Assembly: GCA_024103005.1 (NCBI GenBank)
Contig: JAGFJA010000047.1
Location: forward strand, 62,001 to 126,000
DNA: 64,000 nucleotides
Direction of reading: 5' to 3'
Source of the DNA: Saprospiraceae bacterium
GTDB lineage: Bacteria; Bacteroidota; Bacteroidia; Chitinophagales; Saprospiraceae
Shown here: piece after piece, positions 1 through 9,446 of the stretch
Layout of the letters: each line of letters opens with the position of its first letter
How positions within the stretch are numbered: position 1 is the first letter of the stretch
Made by a program: the position numbers and the translations under genes
Notes under the pieces: generated by a model
What the model saw: only the letters and a program-made list of their open reading frames with translations
Databases searched by the model: none
What the model was told of the DNA's origin: nothing

Positions 1-22
1 AAAAGCTTTTTTCGATACCATT

Positions 23-1408
23 ATGCTTAATATTAAGGTAGTCACAGTTATAATTTTATCGATTATCGGAAGTGTTGGCCTTCTAAATTCATGTAGTTAT
101 GATGAAATAGGCAACTCTCCTGATCATTCAATATCAGCCGGTGGCGCAACAACCGTAGATGCAGTATTTTCTAATGCTTTTCAAATTCCTGCCCCCAACA
201 TGGATGAAAATCAGAATCTTATGCATCGTAAAGGGGATGTGCTCTTTGAATCCATATTCGTAACGCCTCCGTCACCGGTTTTGGGAGGCCTCGGACCCAT
301 TTTTGTACAGAATAGTTGTGCCAATTGTCACAAAAAAAACGGTAGCGCTGCATTTCCTTTAAGCATGATTGATATGGGTGGAATTCTTGCCAGAGTTAGT
401 TTACCTGATCCATCAAATCCGGATAATACAATTCCTGTTCCCGGCTATGGTACGCAGATACAGACAAAATCAACTTTTGGAATAATCCCGGAAGCAAAAC
501 TCTCCTATCTCATGGAATATATCAATGGAACAATGGAAGACGGGACTAAATACACTTTAGCCAAACCTAATTTTATCTTAAGTGACTTTTATACTGACTT
601 TCCTGCACATGCTCAAATGTCAGCACGTATCGCACCTCCAATTTTCGGATTAGGTTTGTTAGAAGCTATTTCAGAGAAAAATATCTTATCCAGAGCTGAT
701 CCTGATGACATCAATCACGACGGGATATCAGGAAGAGCCAATTATGTGTATGATATCCGGACAAACTCGGTTAGACTTGGCAGGTTCGGATGGAAGGCCA
801 ATCAAACTGACTTGTACAACCAAACAACGCAAGCCTTTCTGGAAGATATGGGGATAACCAGCCCATATTTACCACATGATCCGGCATTCCGACAGCTCCA
901 AGACGACAAAAAAGTTGATGACCCTGAAATAGATAATGAAACAGTCAGGCTCGCCGCCTTTTATACGCAATCCCTGGGTGTACCTGCTCACCGCGACAAG
1001 GATAATCCGGATATTATTTATGGTGAAAAACTATTTCACTACATCGGATGTCAATCTTGTCATGTATCAAGTATCACAACTAGTCAACACCCTGAATACG
1101 ATTTTCTATCCAATCAGAAAATCCAGCCCTATACCGATCTTCTCCTGCACGATATGGGTGAAGGGCTTGCCGATCATCGTCCGGATGGAAAGGCTAATGG
1201 GTTTGAATGGCGGACTCCCCCACTTTGGGGCATCGGCCTGACAGATGTTGTGGGTGGCCACTCTAATTTTCTGCATGATGGAAGGGCAAGAAATATCGAA
1301 GAAGCCATTCTATGGCATGGCGGAGAAGCTGAAAAATCTAAAGTTCAATATACTAAATTATCAAAAAGAGACCGAGAGAAGCTACTTCTATTTTTAAGAA
1401 GTATTTAA
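23..1408 (+). CDS. Di-heme cytochrome c lipoprotein (DHOR/DUF1111 'thiol oxidoreductase' family)
   Basis: Predicted exported di-heme redox protein of the DHOR family (distant relatives of MauG and di-heme peroxidases). Seen: a lipoprotein signal peptide with lipobox LNSC (Cys24), and two CxxCH heme-binding motifs, CANCH at residues 99-103 and CQSCH at 343-347. The C-terminal third has the family-like stretch 'RTPPLWGIGLT...HDGRARNIEEAILWHGGEA'. The 461-residue length suits the family. Only 22 bases of upstream sequence are visible, so whether it ends a longer operon is unknown; in Bacteroidota such genes often follow imelysin-type iron proteins (family knowledge, not seen here). The actual substrate of the family is not established. 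The 274 bases after it hold no convincing gene or terminator. Confidence 0.87.
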   Translation: MLNIKVVTVIILSIIGSVGLLNSCSYDEIGNSPDHSISAGGATTVDAVFSNAFQIPAPNMDENQNLMHRKGDVLFESIFVTPPSPVLGGLGPIFVQNSCANCHKKNGSAAFPLSMIDMGGILARVSLPDPSNPDNTIPVPGYGTQIQTKSTFGIIPEAKLSYLMEYINGTMEDGTKYTLAKPNFILSDFYTDFPAHAQMSARIAPPIFGLGLLEAISEKNILSRADPDDINHDGISGRANYVYDIRTNSVRLGRFGWKANQTDLYNQTTQAFLEDMGITSPYLPHDPAFRQLQDDKKVDDPEIDNETVRLAAFYTQSLGVPAHRDKDNPDIIYGEKLFHYIGCQSCHVSSITTSQHPEYDFLSNQKIQPYTDLLLHDMGEGLADHRPDGKANGFEWRTPPLWGIGLTDVVGGHSNFLHDGRARNIEEAILWHGGEAEKSKVQYTKLSKRDREKLLLFLRSI

Positions 1409-1682
1409 TCTTTGACTTTAATCAAGCCGTTTTTTTATTAGAAGCTATTCAATCTTCTTTTCTTTCTAACGGCCTGTATTCCTATTAAAATTTACTTGTT
1501 TACCGATGCTTGATAGAATAGAGGAGTCAAAAACTTTTAGAGTGAATAGGAAAGATAACCGACTATTGACTCTACCAATGTCACTCCTACATTACAAAAC
1601 TCTCAATTGAAAATACCTATGGATATAAGAATCTTGAAAAATTGCTTCTGATTTTATTACCTTGCACTAAATTTTTCTGAAA

Positions 1683-2159
1683 ATGAAAGCTATTGTAAAT
1701 GATGTTTATGAAATTAATCTTGAAGAAGGGTCTGAAAATAAAGATGTTTTACTCCTGCCTCAAGGGGATAGATTGATTGCCAGAATCGATGGCATAAATT
1801 ATCCGATGAGAATTATTGATATGGACTATTCAGCCAAATCATATAGCATCGAAATTAACAACAGGATTTACCGAGTTAAGCTGGAGGACGAGATGGATCA
1901 ACTCATCAGGAAAATGGGATTGAAAGGCAAGCGCAGCAAGATTGTATCTGAAATTAAGACTCCAATGCCAGGTCTTGTTTTTAAAATTTTGAAAAAGGCA
2001 GGAGACACCGTGACTGCAGGTGAAACACTTCTTATACTCGAAGCGATGAAGATGGAAAATGCCATTAAATCGCCGGTGGATACGGTTGTAAAGTCAGTGG
2101 ATGTTGTCGAAGGACAGGCGGTGGAAAAAGGTGCAGTCCTGATGACCTTCGTACACTGA
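1683..2159 (+). CDS. Biotin/lipoyl attachment protein (biotin carboxyl carrier type)
   Basis: Carrier domain for biotin in an acyl-CoA or pyruvate/oxaloacetate-type carboxylase. Seen: a 158-residue protein whose C-terminal ~75 residues form a biotinyl domain with the canonical EAMKMEN motif; the biotinylated lysine is Lys123. The N-terminal half is a small beta-rich region as in free-standing carriers annotated 'acetyl-CoA carboxylase biotin carboxyl carrier protein subunit' in Bacteroidota. No carboxylase or carboxyltransferase subunit is adjacent: the next gene is polA, convergent with only 3 bases between stops. A biotin protein ligase is encoded further on at 15828-16598. The parent complex (propionyl-CoA/methylcrotonyl-CoA carboxylase or other) cannot be told from this sequence. 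Confidence 0.87.
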   Translation: MKAIVNDVYEINLEEGSENKDVLLLPQGDRLIARIDGINYPMRIIDMDYSAKSYSIEINNRIYRVKLEDEMDQLIRKMGLKGKRSKIVSEIKTPMPGLVFKILKKAGDTVTAGETLLILEAMKMENAIKSPVDTVVKSVDVVEGQAVEKGAVLMTFVH

Positions 2160-2162
2160 TTC

Positions 2163-4997
2163 TTAATGAGCATCCAGCCAATTAGCTCCCACCCCGCTTG
2201 AAACTTCTATCGGAACTTTCAGACCCGGAATAGCATTCTTCATCTTATCTTCAACAATGCTCCTTACCACATCCAGCTCATGCTTTTTTACGTCAAATAC
2301 CAATTCGTCATGCACCTGCATTATCATTTTGGAAACAATGTTTTTAGACTTAAATTCCCGATGAATGTTAATCATCGCCATCTTAATCATATCAGCTGCA
2401 GTACCCTGTATCGGGCTATTTATCGCTATTCTTTCTGCTCCGCTCCGTGCCAGTGAATTACGCGAATTGATATCACGTAAGTACCGGCGCCTTCCCATGA
2501 GGGTAGAAACATATCCCACTTCCCTGGCTTGATGGACTATACTGTCCATATATGATTTTAATCCCTTGAATTGTAAAAAATACTGGTCAATAATTTCTTT
2601 TGCCTCTGCCCTTTTAATGCCAAGTTGACGGCTTAAGTTTAGTGATCCTGCACCATAAATGATACTAAAGTTAACCGTTTTAGCATTCCGTCTCTGCTCA
2701 GAAGTCACCTGATCCAAGGCTACGTTGTAAACTTTGGCAGCAGTAGCAGCGTGAATATCTTGTCCCTTTCCAAATGCTTCCAGCATGGTCTCATCACCAC
2801 TCAGTTCGGCAATCAATCTCAATTCAATCTGAGAATAGTCACAAGACAGGATGACAGAATCATCGTCACCGGGTATAAATGCCTTTCTTATTTCACGCCC
2901 CTCTCTGGTTCTTACGGGAATATTTTGCAGGTTGGGATTGTTAGAACTCAATCTGCCGGTAGCTGCCATTGCCTGATTGAAACTACTGTGTATCCTGCCT
3001 GTCAAATTATTGACCATTTTAGGTAAGGCATCTACATAAGTCGATTTCAACTTACTAAGGCTTCTGTGATCAAGAATATCCTGTACAAAAGAATATTCCA
3101 GTGCCAATTCGGAAAGTTTAGCTTCATCTGTCGAATAAGCTCCCTGTTTGGTTTTAGCCCAACGGTAAGGAATATTCATTGTGCCGAATAAAAGATCACC
3201 AACCTGTTTGGGACTGCTGATATTAAACTTATGTCCGGCCTGGTTATAAATTTTTCCTTCAAGTACAGCAATTCGCTGTTCCAATTCAATACTGTAATTA
3301 TTCAAATAATCGACATCTATTTTTACCCCCGCCATTTCCAGGTCTGCCAGCACATATATCAATTCCGCTTCAAGTTTATTGTAGAGGTTAGCAGCTTCAA
3401 TTTTATCAAGTTCAGGTAAGAGATACTTGTACAACTGATAGGTTATATCAGCATCTTCGGCAGCATAGTCTTTGACAACTTCCACGGGAACCTGTCGCAT
3501 ATTTAGCTGGTCATTCTTCTTTTCGCCGATTAGTTCCTCTATGGCGATGGGCTTGTATTTCAGGTAAGTTTCAGACATATAGTCCATACCATGCCGTAGT
3601 TCAGGTTCTGCCAGATAATGCATCAACATGGTGTCAAAAAGCTTTCCGGCAACTGATATTTGATATTTCTTAAGTACGGATATGTCGTATTTTAAATTCT
3701 GACCTATTTTATCCTTGGAACTATCTACCAAATAGGGCTTAATTCGGTTAACGATTTCGGATGCGGCTGACTCATCCTCCGGGATGGGAATATACCAGGC
3801 CTCATGTTCTTTAAAACTGATCGAAACACCAACTAGTTTTGCAGTTAATGGATCCAATCCGGTAGTTTCAGTGTCAAAACAAAAGGATGAAAAACGCTCA
3901 AAATTCTTAAATAAGTCTGACCAGTCTTCGTCAGATCCCACCAATCGGTAATTATGATCAACATTATGAATATTAAGAGTGGCACTTGAAAGTTCTTTCA
4001 AATATGACTCTGGTGAATTTGATGGACTATTATCAAATAGAGATGGCTGGAAGGTATCTTCTACTTTTTTCTCCGGTCGGGGGTTTGGAGGTGTGACGCT
4101 AACAGACCCGCCGATATAGTCAGCTGAAAGTATAGTGTTAGCAAGGGATTTAAATTCCAGTTCTTTAAATACATCCAGTAGGGATTCCTTATCAAATTGA
4201 CCTATCAAATACTGATTTTGATCAAAATCTACCGGCGCATCCAGATGAATTGTTGCAAGGATTTTGGACAATAAAGCAAGATCGCCTTTGGTCATGATGG
4301 TTTCCTGAAGTTTTCCCTTCATTTTATCCGAATTCTTCAATACATTTTCAATATTATCAAATTCTTCGATGAGTTTTACTGCTGTTTTAGGTCCGACACC
4401 GGGTAATCCGGGTATATTATCAACACTGTCACCCATCAGCCCCAAAATATCAATCACCTGATCGATGCGTTTTATTTCCCACTTTTTCAAAACCTCATCT
4501 ACGCCAAGAATCTCAATATCATTACCAAATCTGGCAGGTTTGTACTGGAAAATATTCTCTGAAACCAGTTGAGCATAGTCTTTATCAGGGGTTACCATAA
4601 ACACTTTAAACCCTTCTTTTTCAGCCTTTTTTGCAAGTGTCCCTATAACATCATCTGCCTCATAATTCGGGATTATCTCAACAGGGATACTCATACCTTC
4701 CAGAATACGAATTATGTACGGTATTGCAAGAGTTATATCTTCCGGTTGTGCATCACGCTGAGCTTTATATTCTTCATAAATTTCACTTCGGAAGGTACCT
4801 CCTTTAGGATCAAAAACTACCCCTATATGGCTGGGTTTCTGATTGACTATCAGTTCCCAAACGCTCCTTATGAACCCATTGATAGCCGATACATTCTGAC
4901 CTTTTGAGTTTATCAATGGCCTGTTGATGAAGGCATAGTGGGCACGATAAACCATGGCATGACCATCTATAAAAAAAATACGTTTTTCTGGTAACAT
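2163..4997 (-). CDS. polA: DNA polymerase I
   Basis: Replication and repair polymerase with three domains in order: N-terminal 5'-3' exonuclease (FFIDGHAMVYRAHYAF at the start), 3'-5' proofreading exonuclease, and family A polymerase. The proofreading domain looks active: Exo I FDTETTGLDP, Exo II GQNLKYD and Exo III YAAEDADITYQLY are present. Polymerase motifs A (DYSQIELRL) and C (QVHDEL) are intact. An in-frame ATG 42 bases further out (5039) is possible, but the start at 4997 puts the usual short stretch before the FIDG motif. It also leaves room for a weak TAnnTTTG-like box (TATCGTTG, 5042-5049 on this strand). Convergent with the biotinyl protein gene. Confidence 0.97.
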   Translation of the reverse strand: MLPEKRIFFIDGHAMVYRAHYAFINRPLINSKGQNVSAINGFIRSVWELIVNQKPSHIGVVFDPKGGTFRSEIYEEYKAQRDAQPEDITLAIPYIIRILEGMSIPVEIIPNYEADDVIGTLAKKAEKEGFKVFMVTPDKDYAQLVSENIFQYKPARFGNDIEILGVDEVLKKWEIKRIDQVIDILGLMGDSVDNIPGLPGVGPKTAVKLIEEFDNIENVLKNSDKMKGKLQETIMTKGDLALLSKILATIHLDAPVDFDQNQYLIGQFDKESLLDVFKELEFKSLANTILSADYIGGSVSVTPPNPRPEKKVEDTFQPSLFDNSPSNSPESYLKELSSATLNIHNVDHNYRLVGSDEDWSDLFKNFERFSSFCFDTETTGLDPLTAKLVGVSISFKEHEAWYIPIPEDESAASEIVNRIKPYLVDSSKDKIGQNLKYDISVLKKYQISVAGKLFDTMLMHYLAEPELRHGMDYMSETYLKYKPIAIEELIGEKKNDQLNMRQVPVEVVKDYAAEDADITYQLYKYLLPELDKIEAANLYNKLEAELIYVLADLEMAGVKIDVDYLNNYSIELEQRIAVLEGKIYNQAGHKFNISSPKQVGDLLFGTMNIPYRWAKTKQGAYSTDEAKLSELALEYSFVQDILDHRSLSKLKSTYVDALPKMVNNLTGRIHSSFNQAMAATGRLSSNNPNLQNIPVRTREGREIRKAFIPGDDDSVILSCDYSQIELRLIAELSGDETMLEAFGKGQDIHAATAAKVYNVALDQVTSEQRRNAKTVNFSIIYGAGSLNLSRQLGIKRAEAKEIIDQYFLQFKGLKSYMDSIVHQAREVGYVSTLMGRRRYLRDINSRNSLARSGAERIAINSPIQGTAADMIKMAMINIHREFKSKNIVSKMIMQVHDELVFDVKKHELDVVRSIVEDKMKNAIPGLKVPIEVSSGVGANWLDAH

Positions 4998-5477
4998 AAC
5001 AGAACTATTTGAAGGTAAAAGTAAGAGAATATCCACCATATCAACGATAATATTCTATCATTTTATCACAATTACCGGAATATTGTTCACAGATTTCTCC
5101 CAGAATAGGGGCTTTAACAAAAATCAAAAAAGATAGTAATACATAATTAATATTTTATTAAATAGTCATTTTATCTTAAGAAGATAGTAAAATATATAAT
5201 TCAAATTAAATTTCCATCAGGTAATAAACAAATTACAATTTTTTGTATCTTTGTCATGCAAAAATCAATTGAATACATAATCTTTGCTTAATCAGAGTTT
5301 ACAAGTGGAAAAGACCCTTGCCAACAATACAGAATGTGAAATAATGTGTCTGCCGGATGTAATTTTTAAGGACAGGACATCTACCCGTTTCATTCTTATA
5401 TTATTGTTGCACTTATTTGTAAACTTGCCAGGATTTCATATTTATTTAACCTCCTTTCAAAATATAAACACAGATTA
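4998..5477. other. Non-coding gap with promoter for the BT_3928-like gene
   Basis: AT-rich gap between polA and the DoxX-like gene. On the + strand it holds a good -7 box, TATCTTTG at 5246-5253, with no clear TTTG at -33. Transcription from it would give a leader of about 220 bases. Within this leader a 64-codon reading frame (5284-5478, TTG start or internal ATG at 5344) ends in TAATG, its stop overlapping the start codon of the next gene. I do not recognise the peptide and consider it weak, but the stop/start overlap would permit translational coupling. Confidence 0.45.
5246..5253 (+). promoter_or_regulatory. -7 promoter box TATCTTTG
   Basis: Exact match to the Bacteroidota -7 consensus TAnnTTTG, oriented toward the gene at 5478. 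No convincing -33 TTTG is found 19-21 bases upstream, so the assignment rests on the -7 box and its position. Confidence 0.45.
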
Positions 5478-6944
5478 ATGACCATTATTAAATTAATGAC
5501 TTATATAGGTATTGCTGCATTGGTTGTTACAGCAGTTACTATCTATCGTAAAAAATCCAAAAATTATTTAATCTCATATTTCCAGCATTTTGCCGGTATC
5601 CTTTTTCTTGTTTCCGGATTCGTCAAGGCAGTTGACCCACTAGGAACAGCTTTTAAAACTGAACAATACTTTGATGCCTTTTATTATACCCTGGAGGGAA
5701 CCAAGATGAGTTTCCTAGCCAACATTTTCCCGTATTTAAATAACTATGTCAACGCCTTTTCAATAGGAACTATCGTATTGGAGATGATGCTGGGGGTTAT
5801 GCTGATTTTAGGGGTCAGGCCAAAACTTACCTCTTGGGCATTCTTCCTATTAATGTTATTTTTTACCTCATTGACTGGGTTTACCTTTCTTACAGGTTAT
5901 GTACCAACCGATGTCAATTTTTTTGAATTTAGTAAATGGGGACCTTTCGTTGAATCAAATATGCGGGTATCTGACTGTGGATGTTTTGGTGATTTTATAA
6001 AAATTGTACCTAAAACATCCTTTATGAAGGATTTATTTCTTATGATACCGGCAATTTTATTTCTGCTTTACCATAATAAGTTCCATAAATTACTTACGGC
6101 CGGTGCGAGATTGGGTATAACCACAGCATGCTTAGTTGCCTTCTTATTTTTCTGTCTTAATTATACGTATTGGAATGAACCATCTATTGACTTCAGACCG
6201 TTTAAAGAAGGTGTCAATATTAGAGAACAAAAACAGAAAGAACTGGAAGCCGAGGCCAACAGACCTGTTTACCAGATTATTACACCAAAAGGCGGTGGAG
6301 AATCCGTAACATTGAGCTCTGAAGAATACGCAAAAAGATGGAAAGAATTTCCGAAGGATAAATTCGATATCGTCCAAAAAACAGGTGAATCTGAGATGGA
6401 ACACACTAAAATCAGTGACTTCAGAATTACGGACGAACAAGATCAGGACGTAACTGATCAAATTCTTTCTGACACAGCTTATAGTCTAATGATTATCAAT
6501 TATAAAGTCGATTTTGATAAAGAGATGCAGGAAGTTGTAACCGCTGATACAACCTTTGCACCATTAGACTCCACGAAATTAGATTCCATCGGCAAACCGG
6601 CTATTGTTAGCATTAACAAGACTACTGAAAAGGTTGAAGTGCCTGTATTTAAGCCTGAATGGATAAAGCTATATGGGGATAAAATCACTCCGCTTCTGAA
6701 AAAAGCTACTGATAATCACTTAAATGCATATGTCGTATTTGGCGGACTGACGACTGACCAGATAGACTCAGCTATTAAAAAAATGGGAATAAATGTTCCT
6801 GCATATCAGGCAGATGAAACCATATTGAAAACCGTAATTCGTTCAAATCCGGGAATTATACTCTGGAAAGACGGAACAATCATCAAGAAGTGGCACATAA
6901 ATAAGGCACCTTCCTGGGATGAAGTAAAAGAGTATATTAAATAA
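5478..6944 (+). CDS. BT_3928-like membrane protein (DoxX/MauE-type)
   Basis: Inner-membrane protein of the Bacteroidota family usually called BT_3928 or DoxX family protein; exact function unknown. Seen: one N-terminal membrane helix, then a four-helix DoxX/MauE-like domain up to about residue 220, and a C-terminal soluble part with a thioredoxin-like look (about residues 310-488) but without a CxxC motif. A conserved cysteine pair DCGCFGDF (Cys167, Cys169) lies at the membrane boundary; in MauE-like proteins such pairs suggest thiol/disulfide chemistry, an inference here. nusB follows 37 bases downstream and probably shares the transcript. Confidence 0.8.
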   Translation: MTIIKLMTYIGIAALVVTAVTIYRKKSKNYLISYFQHFAGILFLVSGFVKAVDPLGTAFKTEQYFDAFYYTLEGTKMSFLANIFPYLNNYVNAFSIGTIVLEMMLGVMLILGVRPKLTSWAFFLLMLFFTSLTGFTFLTGYVPTDVNFFEFSKWGPFVESNMRVSDCGCFGDFIKIVPKTSFMKDLFLMIPAILFLLYHNKFHKLLTAGARLGITTACLVAFLFFCLNYTYWNEPSIDFRPFKEGVNIREQKQKELEAEANRPVYQIITPKGGGESVTLSSEEYAKRWKEFPKDKFDIVQKTGESEMEHTKISDFRITDEQDQDVTDQILSDTAYSLMIINYKVDFDKEMQEVVTADTTFAPLDSTKLDSIGKPAIVSINKTTEKVEVPVFKPEWIKLYGDKITPLLKKATDNHLNAYVVFGGLTTDQIDSAIKKMGINVPAYQADETILKTVIRSNPGIILWKDGTIIKKWHINKAPSWDEVKEYIK

Positions 6945-6981
6945 ATTTTAAAGACACTAACACTAAAGGGATCAAAATAGA

Positions 6982-7914
6982 ATGATAAGCAGACGCAATA
7001 TCAGAATCAAAGTAATGCAGACTCTGTATGCTAATTTTACTACGGAAGGGTTGAAAAAATCTGAAGTTCTGGCAGCATATGACGAGACCATTCAGAATGC
7101 TTATATATTATTGTATTATCAGTTATTCTTAATTGGAAAGATAGCTGAACATGCAAAAGAAGATATGGTCAAACGCCAGAAAAAGTTGTTGCCGACTGAT
7201 TTTGACAAAGGATTTACTTCTATTCTTTACGACAATCCGCTTACTCAAAAAATCGTCAGCAATAGAACTATTTTGAAAGCCGCTGAAAAATACAAATTCG
7301 AAGAAAAAACCCCGGAAGATTTTACTAAAAAACTGTATAAAACCTTTAGCCTTGTACCCGAATATTCAGAATATGTGATATCGGGCAAGACAATGGAGGA
7401 CCATCAGAATATCATCTTATTGTTATACAAGGACTTGTGCAAGCAGGAATTTTTTAATGAAACAGTAGAAGATTACTATTTCAACTGGCAGGATGACCAA
7501 TCAATTGTTATTGGAACGATAAAAAAAATCATTAAAGATTTTAAGGAAAATTCATCCATATCAGAGGAATACGGGCCTTCTGACGAGGCGATTATGGACT
7601 TTGGCAAAGAATTATTACAATATGTTTTAAACAATAATAATTCGTTGGAAGAGATATTAAGTCCCTTAATCGAAAACTGGGATTTAGACAGAGTGGCAAC
7701 TATTGACATGGTTTTATTAAAAATGTCCGTCAGCGAAATGCTCATTTTCCCAACGATACCTACCAAGGTTTCAATAAATGAATATGTAGAATTAACTAAA
7801 ACATACAGTACTGATAAAAGTAAAGATTTCGTTAATGGTATATTAGATAAAGCTTTGCATACCCTTTTGGAGAAAAATCTCATCAGCAAATCAGGTCGAG
7901 GCCTGGCGGAATGA
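6982..7914 (+). CDS. nusB: Transcription antitermination factor NusB
   Basis: NusB binds boxA RNA with NusE/S10 during antitermination of rRNA transcription. Seen: the start MISRRNIRIKVMQTLYA and the C-terminal NusB core (about residues 200-310), with 'WDLDRVATIDMVLLKMSVSEML', 'SINEYVELTKTYSTDKSKDFVNGILD'. At 310 residues it is about twice the E. coli length: the N-terminal half of the NusB fold is separated from the C-terminal half by extra helical sequence, the usual form in Bacteroidota. It follows the BT_3928-like gene in the same orientation with a short gap. Confidence 0.93.
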   Translation: MISRRNIRIKVMQTLYANFTTEGLKKSEVLAAYDETIQNAYILLYYQLFLIGKIAEHAKEDMVKRQKKLLPTDFDKGFTSILYDNPLTQKIVSNRTILKAAEKYKFEEKTPEDFTKKLYKTFSLVPEYSEYVISGKTMEDHQNIILLLYKDLCKQEFFNETVEDYYFNWQDDQSIVIGTIKKIIKDFKENSSISEEYGPSDEAIMDFGKELLQYVLNNNNSLEEILSPLIENWDLDRVATIDMVLLKMSVSEMLIFPTIPTKVSINEYVELTKTYSTDKSKDFVNGILDKALHTLLEKNLISKSGRGLAE

Positions 7915-8012
7915 GGTATTGACAATCATTTATAACCAAGTAACTTTTTCAAGAGAAAGTTCATCTTAAAAAAATTTTCTCTTATTCAGATACTACATTA
8001 AAAATTGCAAAC

Positions 8013-9419
8013 ATGAAAAAGCTAACATTTTTATTCGTGTTATTAAGTTTTACCACTTTCTCTTTCGGACAGAATGCTGATTTCAAAAACGCAGTTGGTT
8101 TGTCAGCCAGAATCGGCAATGGTGACTTATTAAATGATGTGGACTTTGATATGGCAAACAGTCATCTCAATATTGACGCGTTTTATAGCAGAAATATTAC
8201 CAATTGGATGAATGTTGCTGTTCCTATTGGAGCCTCCCTGTCCATGAATAATACCATTGATGATAAGTTTTTAGGTCTGCATGCTGATATCCTTGCCCAG
8301 GTGGGCATGTTTGATCGTAGCAGGACTGCAGCTCCTTATGTCTATCTCGGACCATCATTCAATCTTAGTAAGGATTTTGTAAATGATGAACTCAATATTT
8401 TTGAAATAGCGGCAAGAGTCGGTCTCGGCGTAAATATCAAAATTACCGACAATGTTTTGATAGGTATTAATGCAGGCTATAATAACAATTTTAAAGAAAA
8501 TCAGAATGGATTTGTGGATGCAGGTATCAGCGTCGCTTATTTATTTGGAGCAGGTGGAAAGGACCGTCCTTTAAATATGCGTAAATTAAATAAACTGGAC
8601 AGCGATGGTGATGGTATTCTGGATATAAATGATGAATGTCCACATACTGCCGGCGTGGCTGCCTTTAAGGGATGCCCTGATTCAGACAACGACGGCATAC
8701 CGGACTATATGGATAAATGTCCTGATCAGGCAGGAACAAAAGCAACATCCGGATGTCCAGATAAAGACGGAGACGGAGTTGCTGATAAGGATGACAAATG
8801 CCCTGATATAGCAGGTGACGCGAAATACGATGGCTGTCCTTTCGTTGATTCAGACGGTGATGGCATACCGGACAATGAAGACTTATGCCCACAGGAGAAA
8901 GGACTGGTAAGATATAAAGGATGCCCGGATAGTGATGGAGACGGCGTTCCGGATAATGTGGACAAATGCAAAGATAAAGCCGGAACAGCTGAAGCTATGG
9001 GTTGCCCTGATACAGACGGAGACGGAATTCCTGATACAGAAGATAAATGTCCGACTGTAGCCGGTGTTGCTGAACTAAATGGTTGTCCAAGCGCTAACCA
9101 GAAAGACATCAATTTATTAACTCAGGTTTCAAGAAATCTAAAATGGAATGATAATGCATTTGCCTTGAGTTTTGGAGCTCAGAGCGAATTGGATAAAATA
9201 GCTACATTATTAAAAAAGAATAAAAAATATAACCTGACCGTAACAGGGTATGCCGATGAAAACACTGCAGCAGGTGAGATTGGAGAATTAAGCCGCTCAA
9301 GAGCTGAAGAAATTAAAACATATCTGGTCAGTAAAGGAATTGATGCTGAGAGAATAACGGTAAAAGCAGGTAACTTGCCGGTTATATCGACTCGCAGAGT
9401 TTTATTTGACTTAAAATAA
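8013..9419 (+). CDS. OmpA-family outer membrane protein with thrombospondin type-3 repeats
   Basis: Structural outer-membrane protein likely tethering the membrane to peptidoglycan. Seen: signal peptide (cleavage near FGQ-NA), an N-terminal OmpA-like beta-barrel of about 165 residues, six calcium-binding thrombospondin type-3 repeats (D-x-D-x-D-G-I/V-x-D...C-P pattern, residues about 195-365), and a C-terminal OmpA/MotB domain. That domain is short at its end, but keeps GYAD and LSRSRAEEI, which carry the Asp and Arg that contact diaminopimelate in OmpA. The repeats are Cys-paired, suggesting disulfides. guaA begins 27 bases downstream; the strong expression typical of OmpA genes would need its own promoter, which I could not pinpoint. 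Confidence 0.9.
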   Translation: MKKLTFLFVLLSFTTFSFGQNADFKNAVGLSARIGNGDLLNDVDFDMANSHLNIDAFYSRNITNWMNVAVPIGASLSMNNTIDDKFLGLHADILAQVGMFDRSRTAAPYVYLGPSFNLSKDFVNDELNIFEIAARVGLGVNIKITDNVLIGINAGYNNNFKENQNGFVDAGISVAYLFGAGGKDRPLNMRKLNKLDSDGDGILDINDECPHTAGVAAFKGCPDSDNDGIPDYMDKCPDQAGTKATSGCPDKDGDGVADKDDKCPDIAGDAKYDGCPFVDSDGDGIPDNEDLCPQEKGLVRYKGCPDSDGDGVPDNVDKCKDKAGTAEAMGCPDTDGDGIPDTEDKCPTVAGVAELNGCPSANQKDINLLTQVSRNLKWNDNAFALSFGAQSELDKIATLLKKNKKYNLTVTGYADENTAAGEIGELSRSRAEEIKTYLVSKGIDAERITVKAGNLPVISTRRVLFDLK

Positions 9420-9446
9420 ACTAAATAAACTAAGTTATAAGCTGTT

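Noticed and set aside
4998-5039. Longer polA start at ATG 5039
   Set aside because: Adds 14 residues without family similarity and leaves no room for the nearest promoter-like box; 4997 fits better, though 5039 cannot be excluded.
8580-9110. Open frames on both strands through the OmpA repeat region
   Set aside because: They follow from the regular codon pattern of the thrombospondin type-3 repeats; only the + frame gives a coherent protein.
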